NCBI GenBank assembly: GCA_040773385.1
Contig: JAXGWH010000020.1
Location: forward strand, 1-19,357
Length of the DNA: 19,357 nt
Direction: 5' to 3'
From: Aeriscardovia sp040773385
GTDB lineage: Bacteria > Actinomycetota > Actinomycetes > Actinomycetales > Bifidobacteriaceae
The position numbers and the translations under genes were made by a program. Positions 14,828-19,357 of this stretch are shown here, piece after piece. Positions within the stretch are counted from its first letter, which is position 1. Each line of letters starts with the position of its first letter. The notes beneath the pieces are model-generated. The model saw nothing but the letters and a program-made list of their open reading frames with translations, was not told the origin of the DNA and searched no databases.

Positions 14828-15701
14828 GGCAGATTCTTCCGCCGGACAGGGTGCCGGAGACAGGTCAGGCCGGCCTGTCGCCGGACAGGCCGCGGCTGCC
14901 GATTCCTCCGCCTCGCAGGCCGCGAAGGCCAAGATGGCCGCCATCGACCCGCGCATCCTCTTCACCGCGCCGGCCGGGCGTGAGCATATGGCCCGCAGTG
15001 TCATCCTCGTGCGCCACGGCCGTACGGGCTACAACGCCGTCCACCGCATCCAGGGCCGCACGGACATCGAGCTGGACGAGAAGGGCCTGTGGCAGGTCAC
15101 GGAGACCGGCAAGGCACTGCGGTCCCTCTATGTGGAGTCCGAAACCGCGAAAGCGGAAGGCCGGCGCCAGCTTGTCGTCTCCTCGCCGCTGAAACGCGCC
15201 GCCCAGACGGCGCACGCCTTCGCCGACCCGCTCGGCCTGCCCGTCCACACCGACGAGCGCATCGAGGAGCGCGACTTCGGCCAGTGGGAGGCATGGTCGC
15301 AGAAAGACCTCATGGCGCATTTCCCCGTCGACTTCCGCGGCTGGCAGAACGGTGACGGTTCCGAGCTCAAGCACGGCGCCGAGGCGAAGCCGCACGTCTT
15401 CGCCCGCGGTGTCGCCTCGCTCAACGACTGGGCGCAGAAGGCCGATCCGACGACCGACCTGTTCTATTTCTCGCATGGCTCGCTCCTCGCCCAGCTCATC
15501 CAGGGCGTGGTTGGCTCCGGATATCCCACCGGCTTTGAGTCGATGGCGAGCATGCGCAACGCGCACTGGGCCGTCCTGCAGCCGGTCTTCTTCGATGGGA
15601 CGCACTATCACTGGCGGCTCGTCGACTACAACCACGGCCCGCAGGCGGCGGCCGATTCCAAGAAGTGGAACGGGGACATGACCCCGCTCGGCCTCAACTG
15701 A
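14820..15701 (+). CDS. Histidine phosphatase (phosphoglycerate mutase-like), copy 1
   Basis: This 293-residue member of branch 1 of the histidine phosphatase superfamily has the phospho-acceptor motif VRHGRT (residues ~64-69), the proton-donor region IEERDFGQWE (~144-153) and the second catalytic His in YFSHGSLL (~220-227). The first ~60 residues are a Ser/Ala/Gly-rich extension. It could be a broad phosphatase or a phosphoglycerate mutase. In M. tuberculosis the gene after rsfS (Rv2419c) is glucosyl-3-phosphoglycerate phosphatase, but transfer of that function here is not supported by any specific residue that I can see. The ATG at 14820 lies inside the end of rsfS, with GCGCAGGAGG upstream as ribosome binding site. 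It is closely related to the next gene. Confidence 0.9.
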   Translation: MSEADSSAGQGAGDRSGRPVAGQAAAADSSASQAAKAKMAAIDPRILFTAPAGREHMARSVILVRHGRTGYNAVHRIQGRTDIELDEKGLWQVTETGKALRSLYVESETAKAEGRRQLVVSSPLKRAAQTAHAFADPLGLPVHTDERIEERDFGQWEAWSQKDLMAHFPVDFRGWQNGDGSELKHGAEAKPHVFARGVASLNDWAQKADPTTDLFYFSHGSLLAQLIQGVVGSGYPTGFESMASMRNAHWAVLQPVFFDGTHYHWRLVDYNHGPQAAADSKKWNGDMTPLGLN

Positions 15702-15712
15702 GGGCGTGGGAT

Positions 15713-16501
15713 ATGGCGTACATCACCCACGACGGCGGCAATTTCAGCACGTCCGGCAATCTGTCGCGGTTCTCGGCGTCAGTGCTGCACGAGGGCGATC
15801 CCGCGCATGTGCCCGGCCGTGTGGTGATCGTGCGCCACGGGCGCACCAGCTACAACCTGCTCGGACGCATCCAGGGCGTGGCCGACATCCCGCTTGACGA
15901 CCACGGCCTGTGGCAGGCGCGCACGAGTGCCGCCGCACTGCGCGGCGTGTACGTGGACCAGGCCACCGCCCGGGGCGACGCTCGCCGCCAGCTCGTCGTC
16001 TCCTCTGACCTGACACGCGCCCGCCAGACGGCCCAGGCGTTCGCTGACCCGCTCGGTCTGCCGGTCCATCTCGATGAGCGGCTTGAGGAGCGCTATTTCG
16101 GCCAGTGGGAGGGTATGACGTTCGAGGAGATCAAGCGTCAGAGCCCGGATGACTACTATTCCTGGCTCGCGCATGAGGGCGGGGAGATGCGCCACGGCTT
16201 CGAGCCTGCCGACCACGCCGCCTGCCGCGGGGCGCAGGCCGTGCAGGACTGGGCGGCCCGCTGCGATCCGGGCACGGACCTGTTCGTGTTCGCGCACGGC
16301 TCGGTCATCATGCTGATGCTGCAGAAGCTGCTCGGAACGGGGACGGCGACGAATTATCTCGGGCTGTCAGGCATGGGCAACGCCCGGTGTGCGCAGATCA
16401 GGCCGAACTTCGTCAGCCGCGACCGGTATCTGTGGATGCTCGACGCCTACAACGCCGGTCCTGCCGAATCTCTCGACAGCAGGCTCTGGAACGGGGAGTA
16501 A
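15713..16501 (+). CDS. Histidine phosphatase (phosphoglycerate mutase-like), copy 2
   Basis: This 262-residue paralogue of the preceding gene lies 11 bases downstream of it. Catalytic motifs are intact: VRHGRT (residues ~40-45), LEERYFGQWEG (~121-131) and FAHGSVIML (~199-207). The two proteins share long aligned blocks (RHGRTxYN, GRIQGxxDIxLD, ADPLGLPVHxDERxEER), showing an in-situ duplication. Copy 2 lacks the long N-terminal extension of copy 1. I chose the ATG at 15713, preceded by GGGCGTGGG. An upstream GTG at 15665 would overlap copy 1. The protein is cytoplasmic, with no signal peptide. The substrate is unknown. Confidence 0.9.
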   Translation: MAYITHDGGNFSTSGNLSRFSASVLHEGDPAHVPGRVVIVRHGRTSYNLLGRIQGVADIPLDDHGLWQARTSAAALRGVYVDQATARGDARRQLVVSSDLTRARQTAQAFADPLGLPVHLDERLEERYFGQWEGMTFEEIKRQSPDDYYSWLAHEGGEMRHGFEPADHAACRGAQAVQDWAARCDPGTDLFVFAHGSVIMLMLQKLLGTGTATNYLGLSGMGNARCAQIRPNFVSRDRYLWMLDAYNAGPAESLDSRLWNGE

Positions 16502-16525
16502 GCAGTGATGATGGTCGCCGGCAAT

Positions 16526-16558
16526 CAGATGGCGATGGTCCTGTGTGCTCCCCATCTG
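16526..16558 (+). terminator. Weak inverted repeat after the phosphatase operon
   Basis: CAGATGG (16526-16532) and CCATCTG (16552-16558) form a perfect 7-bp stem with a 19-base loop, 25 bases after the stop codon. It is followed by TCTCGTGTGTTT. A later TTTTTT at 16594-16599 has only a 4-bp CGGC/GCCG hairpin about 14 bases before it. One of these may end the glmU-rsfS-phosphatase transcript. Confidence 0.35.
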
Positions 16559-16631
16559 TCTCGTGTGTTTCGGCAGGGCCGTATTCCCATCATTTTTTCA
16601 GCCAGGCTTCACCAGAAAAGCACGACAGTCT

Positions 16632-16663
16632 GATATCACAGTCATAGATACAGATATCACAGT
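16632..16663 (+). repeat. Direct repeat GATATCACAGT, 21-bp spacing
   Basis: GATATCACAGT occurs at 16632-16642 and 16653-16663, a spacing of exactly 21 bp or two helical turns. The first copy sits in a TGATATCA palindrome. They lie in an A/T-rich patch ahead of the next gene and resemble a tandem operator. No regulator is identified. Confidence 0.6.
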
Positions 16664-16784
16664 GGGAGACAGACGGACGATCGGCTGACAGGTGCAAACC
16701 GGTGAACAGACCGGCGGACGCCAGGACAGGCATGCGGACGGACGACGGCCGGCGATCAGCGCGGTCAATCGGGGAGTGAGGGCT

Positions 16785-18104
16785 GTGAAAGGTTTCTTAC
16801 GGCGCTTTTTCAAGGGGATCTCCTGGGTGCAGATCCTCGCCGGCGCGCTCGCGGCGGGCACGGTGTTCCTGCTCTCCGCAAAGCTTGGCACGGCAGGCAC
16901 CATCATCGGCGCCATCGTCGCCTCCGCCTGCTCCACGTTCGCCTCGCAGCTCTACCAGAACATCCTCAACGAGTCGCAGAAGGCCATCAAGACGGTCGCC
17001 AAGGAGGCCCGCGAGAACAGCCCCGGTTTGGACAGCCAGGCCGGTGACGGCGGCACGGACGCACCCGACACGAAGACCACGGGTGCTGCCGGGACAGTTA
17101 CGGCCGGTGCAACGGCTTCTGCCGCCGGTTCCGCGCCGACCTCGGACGCCTCCCGTGCGCGCACCCCGCGCGTGGCGGGGATGGTCGACACGGCCGTGCA
17201 GGAACTGCGCCCGGTCGCCGGGACGCCGCAGATTGCGGGCCCGTCCGGCAGTGTGCCGTCATCTGTCTCCGGCTCGTCGGCGGCATCAGCCGCGTCTTCC
17301 GGCACCTCGGTCCTTTCCCCGGTCCCGAACCCTCCCGCCCCCGCGTCGGCGGACGGCACCGCGGCGCAGACGCCTGTGGACGCCACCTCCGTGATGGGCC
17401 CGGTGGGTTCGTCTGCCGCGGACACCTCGTCCGTCCCGCCCGCCTACCAGCCCGGGACCGGCGAGCCGGAGAATCTTGACGGCACCGGCCGGACCGGCGA
17501 AAACGAGGGGGCCACGGGTGCGGCGTCGCATGCCTCGTCCTCCCAGGAGGAGGCGGCCCGCGCCAAGAAGAAGCACGTCGCCATCATCTCGGTCGTCACG
17601 TCGCTGATCTTCGTCGCCATCACCGCGGGGATCATCCTCCTCGTGACAAACGGCAAGGGCACCGGCGGCACGATCGTGCCGACCACCTCCCAGACCACGA
17701 CGACCGACCCGGGCACGACCGGCGACGACAAGACGAAGAAGGATACCGGGACCCCGAAGGATTCCGGTGCGGGATCCTCCGCCGATTCGGGTTCTTCGTC
17801 GGATTCGGGGACGAGCGGTTCGACGGGTTCGGGATCGTCGGATTCCTCGAACGGCTCCACCTCCTCCGACAGCGGGACGTCCACTGACAGCGGATCTTCG
17901 TCGGATTCGACCGGCAGCGGTTCGACGGGCTCCGGCTCAGGGTCCGGTTCCTCCTCTGGCTCGGGCTCCTCGTCGGACTCGGGGACGAACGGTTCGAAAG
18001 GCTCCTCGGATTCTTCCAAAGACAGCAAGACCGGCTCGTCAGGCAGCGGTTCCGGCTCCTCGTCCGGCTCCTCCTCCGGCTCGGGTACCACGACCGGCAA
18101 GTAA
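16785..18104 (+). CDS. Membrane protein with Ser/Gly/Asp-rich C-terminal tail
   Basis: I do not recognise a named family. From the GTG at 16785 the protein is 439 residues. Residues ~10-60 contain one or two hydrophobic segments (WVQILAGALAAGTVFLLSAK, then IIGAIVASACSTFASQLYQ). Residues ~75-260 are an Ala/Ser/Pro/Thr-rich linker. A second membrane helix lies at ~266-288 (AIISVVTSLIFVAITAGIIL), preceded by basic AKKKH. The last ~150 residues are Thr-rich and then Ser/Gly/Asp repeats (SDSGSSSDSG style). The basic residues before the helix suggest the tail is outside the cell, like a wall-spanning stalk. No LPXTG motif is seen. The start follows GGGGAG (16771-16776) at a spacing of eight. GTG codons at 16692 and 16776 are alternatives. 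Confidence 0.82.
   Translation: MKGFLRRFFKGISWVQILAGALAAGTVFLLSAKLGTAGTIIGAIVASACSTFASQLYQNILNESQKAIKTVAKEARENSPGLDSQAGDGGTDAPDTKTTGAAGTVTAGATASAAGSAPTSDASRARTPRVAGMVDTAVQELRPVAGTPQIAGPSGSVPSSVSGSSAASAASSGTSVLSPVPNPPAPASADGTAAQTPVDATSVMGPVGSSAADTSSVPPAYQPGTGEPENLDGTGRTGENEGATGAASHASSSQEEAARAKKKHVAIISVVTSLIFVAITAGIILLVTNGKGTGGTIVPTTSQTTTTDPGTTGDDKTKKDTGTPKDSGAGSSADSGSSSDSGTSGSTGSGSSDSSNGSTSSDSGTSTDSGSSSDSTGSGSTGSGSGSGSSSGSGSSSDSGTNGSKGSSDSSKDSKTGSSGSGSGSSSGSSSGSGTTTGK
17770..18095 (+). repeat. Ser/Gly/Asp low-complexity coding repeats
   Basis: Short degenerate units built from TCG GAT/GAC TCG GGx and GGCTCCGGC/GGTTCCGGC recur through the 3' third of the preceding gene, encoding SDSG and SGSG runs. 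Codon choice is mixed (TCG, TCC, AGC). Such repeats can mutate by slippage but remain in frame mostly in 3- or 6-bp steps. Confidence 0.75.
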
Positions 18105-18173
18105 GGCCGGAAGCGTCGCCGCGGTCGTTGTTTCGCTGCGGTCTGCCTTGTGCGGACTGTGCCCAACTATTGG

Positions 18174-18284
18174 ATGGCGTTCAAGTCGCCGATCTACTGG
18201 AAGCTCGCCAAGCTCACGCAGTACAGTTTCGGGCAGGACAGCCCGAGGCAGTCCCTGCATTGGATGCGCAAGATTTACAAGTGA
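18174..18284 (+). CDS. Possible small protein or C-terminal gene remnant
   Basis: A 36-residue reading frame runs from an ATG at 18174 to a TGA at 18282-18284. It begins MAFKSPIYWKLAKLTQYSFG and ends in a basic WMRKIYK tail. 33 of its 36 sense codons end in G or C, the signature of true coding sequence in this genome, and the protein is rich in aromatic residues. GTG codons at 18150 and 18159 could extend it. No Shine-Dalgarno is visible before any of these starts. The frame is the same as that of the preceding gene, whose TAA is at 18102-18104. It may be a small gene translated by read-through or coupling, or the tail of a decayed gene. I do not recognise the sequence. Confidence 0.4.
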   Translation: MAFKSPIYWKLAKLTQYSFGQDSPRQSLHWMRKIYK

Positions 18285-18327
18285 CGGGACTGCGCTGCTG
18301 AAAACAAAACTGCGCCGCCAGAAACAA

Positions 18328-18360
18328 GAAGGGCTTCGAGGAAAATCCTCGAAGCCCTTC
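18328..18360 (-). terminator. Terminator of tRNA-Ala
   Basis: GAAGGGCTTCGAGG (18328-18341) and CCTCGAAGCCCTTC (18347-18360) form a perfect 14-bp stem with a five-base loop. Read on the minus strand it begins five bases after the tRNA end and is followed by TTGTTT and later TTTTGTTTT. It is a strong factor-independent terminator for the tRNA and may also stop plus-strand transcripts. Confidence 0.9.
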
Positions 18361-18365
18361 GTTCG

Positions 18366-18438
18366 TGGAGCTGGTGGGATTCGAACCCGCGACCCCCTCC
18401 CTGCCATGGAGATGCGCTACCAGCTGCGCCACAGCCCC
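18366..18438 (-). tRNA. tRNA-Ala (anticodon GGC)
   Basis: Read on the minus strand, the acceptor stem is GGGGCTG/CAGCTCC with one G-T pair. The anticodon stem is TCTCC/GGAGG around the loop ATGGCAG, giving anticodon GGC for GCC/GCU codons. The T arm contains GGTTCGAATCC. All arms pair and the length is 73 bases with the discriminator A. CCA is not encoded. A strong promoter and a strong terminator flank it, so it is a single-gene transcription unit. Confidence 0.95.
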
Positions 18439-18452
18439 GTTGAACAGAAAAG

Positions 18453-18481
18453 ACTATAACACGCACCCGTGGACGAGGCAA
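18453..18481 (-). promoter_or_regulatory. Promoter of tRNA-Ala
   Basis: On the minus strand TTGCCT (18476-18481) and TATAGT (18453-18458) are separated by exactly 17 bases. The -10 is 14 bases upstream of the first tRNA base, so transcription would start within the short leader. This is the best match to a housekeeping promoter in the window. Confidence 0.85.
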
Positions 18482-18487
18482 CCATGT

Positions 18488-18510
18488 GGTGCGAATCCCA
18501 CCAGCTCCAC
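18488..18510 (+). repeat. Inverted 23-bp copy of the tRNA-Ala 3' end
   Basis: This segment repeats, on the opposite strand, the T-arm and acceptor end of tRNA-Ala plus one flanking base (18365-18387). There is one mismatch in 23 (GGTGCGAA here, GGTTCGAA in the tRNA). No other tRNA parts precede it. It may be an attachment-site remnant, a leftover of a lost tRNA, or a folding element. It lies just upstream of the tRNA-Ala promoter and between that gene and kptA. Confidence 0.85.
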
Positions 18511-18596
18511 AGCGTGTCGCGGTCATTCCGTGGTAAGTCCTGTTTGTTTGTCCCAAGGCATATCGCGCTGCTACAGTCTGTTTTTGGGTTCCGCCT

Positions 18597-19289
18597 CTAT
18601 CGATGAGCGTCCTGCCAGTCCTGTTCGGCTTGGATGATCTCCGCATTGTCCATCACGGTCAGATATTTCGCCGGCAGAGCGTCGACGAGCCAGACGCGCT
18701 CGCCGCCCTCATAAAACACCACACCGTCTGCGGCGGCACGGGCCGCGTCCACGCGCAGGACCGCGGGATGGGCGTCGTGACGCCTCCCCACCTCCAGCGC
18801 CATCGGCACGTCCGTGGACAGATGCGCGTACTGCCGGCCCTCGGGCAGCAACCCCTCCCGCAGGATGGAGGGCAGGAAGCGGCGGGCGGTGCCGTGGTAG
18901 AGCGTGGCCGGGGGAGCGGCGGCGACGTGCCGCACCTGCCCGGCGAAGGAATGCCCGTTGAGCGCGCCGATCTTATAGCCCTTGATGGCAAAACGCTGTT
19001 TCGTCGCCCTTCGCATGATCCCACGCACGGTGGCCTCATCGAGCGGCGGGTCGAAATGATGCACACGGTTCATCGCCCGCAAGAACTGCTTCAAATCCAC
19101 AAATCCGAACTCATCGAGCTTAAGGCCGTATTTCTCTGGATGGTGGCGAAGGCAGTAACTCATCTTCTTGGAGATGAACACGTCGTCGCGCCCGTCTGCG
19201 CGGGGATCAGTTTCCTGCCTGGTATGACGGTCGTGTCGGCCGTAGTGATCGCCCTGTTGATGATTGTCTTTGCTCTGTTTGGTCCGCAT
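18597..19289 (-). CDS. kptA: RNA 2'-phosphotransferase (Tpt1/KptA family)
   Basis: KptA/Tpt1 enzymes remove an internal RNA 2'-phosphate by transfer to NAD, releasing nicotinamide and ADP-ribose 1"-2"-cyclic phosphate. In fungi this completes tRNA splicing; the bacterial substrate is unsettled. From the ATG at 19289 the protein is 230 residues. Family motifs are present: ISKKMSYCLRHHPEKYGLKL (residues ~39-58), ALNGHSF, LYHGT, and YAHLSTD, with the catalytic Arg/His residues in place. The N-terminal ~35 residues are hydrophilic, rich in His, Arg, Asp and Gln, and precede the normal domain start. A GTG two codons upstream (19295) or a GTG at 19181 are possible starts. No clear Shine-Dalgarno or downstream terminator is seen. 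It is transcribed toward tRNA-Ala. Confidence 0.92.
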   Translation of the reverse strand: MRTKQSKDNHQQGDHYGRHDRHTRQETDPRADGRDDVFISKKMSYCLRHHPEKYGLKLDEFGFVDLKQFLRAMNRVHHFDPPLDEATVRGIMRRATKQRFAIKGYKIGALNGHSFAGQVRHVAAAPPATLYHGTARRFLPSILREGLLPEGRQYAHLSTDVPMALEVGRRHDAHPAVLRVDAARAAADGVVFYEGGERVWLVDALPAKYLTVMDNAEIIQAEQDWQDAHR

Positions 19290-19357
19290 GAACACAAGAA
19301 TAGGTTCGCCTCAATGAGATCAGAGAGCACAAGCGTCCAATTCATATGGGAGAGAGA

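Noticed and set aside
17444..18166. Minus-strand Glu/Pro-rich open frame of 240 codons
   Set aside because: It is the complement of the Ser/Gly/Asp repeats and has no homology-like features, while the plus-strand frame has membrane helices and a ribosome binding site.
19160..19345. Minus-strand 61-codon frame beginning MNWTLVLSDLIEANLF
   Set aside because: It overlaps the N-terminal part of kptA in another frame, has no ribosome binding site and becomes unlike protein after the first 20 residues.

Overview
The window reads as chromosomal core DNA of a high-GC Gram-positive bacterium, most likely a member of the Bifidobacteriaceae (Bifidobacterium or a close relative). The evidence is strong G/C preference at third codon positions, frequent GTG starts, the actinobacterial order tyrS - TPR protein - HAD phosphatase - small protein - tlyA - NAD kinase - recN, a LexA box of the Gram-positive/actinobacterial type, and tRNA genes without an encoded CCA end. 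The family assignment rests on gene content and protein style, not on a database search.

Layout. Bases 1-752 are the 3' end of an Asn/Gly/Tyr/Gln-rich membrane protein, followed by a possible terminator. Bases 957-6838 are a tightly packed, translationally coupled run: tyrS, a large protein with a disordered Arg/His-rich repeat region, a TPR-like core and an acidic tail, a HAD-IIA phosphatase, a 78-residue protein, and the rRNA methyltransferase tlyA. Four of its five genes start on the stop codon of the gene before (GTGA, GTGA, ATGA, TGATG). Bases 6882-9678 hold nadK-recN with their own promoter, overlaid by a perfect LexA/SOS box. Bases 9781-11417 hold an unrecognised hydrophilic protein and nadD. 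Bases 11580-14293 hold prs, tRNA-Gln(TTG) with a strong terminator, and glmU. Bases 14315-16501 hold rsfS and two tandem histidine-phosphatase paralogues. Bases 16785-18104 encode a membrane protein with a long Ser/Gly/Asp-rich tail, followed by a small coding remnant. The right end is on the minus strand: tRNA-Ala(GGC) with a clear promoter and terminator, and an RNA 2'-phosphotransferase (kptA).

How the genes fit together. The window mixes translation (tyrS, tlyA, rsfS, two tRNAs), nucleotide cofactors (NAD kinase, NadD, PRPP synthase), envelope precursors (GlmU) and DNA repair (RecN). PRPP from Prs feeds nicotinate mononucleotide synthesis, NadD makes NaAD, and NAD kinase converts NAD to NADP. 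In mycobacteria nadD-rsfS-phosphatase is one cluster and prs-glmU another; here the second sits inside the first.

The items most worth a second look are the charge-segregated repeat protein at 2282-4585, the SOS box in front of nadK-recN, the inverted 23-bp copy of the tRNA-Ala 3' end between tRNA-Ala and kptA, the small high-GC3 reading frame at 18174-18284, and the mismatched anticodon stem of tRNA-Gln. I see no insertion sequence, CRISPR array or prophage.
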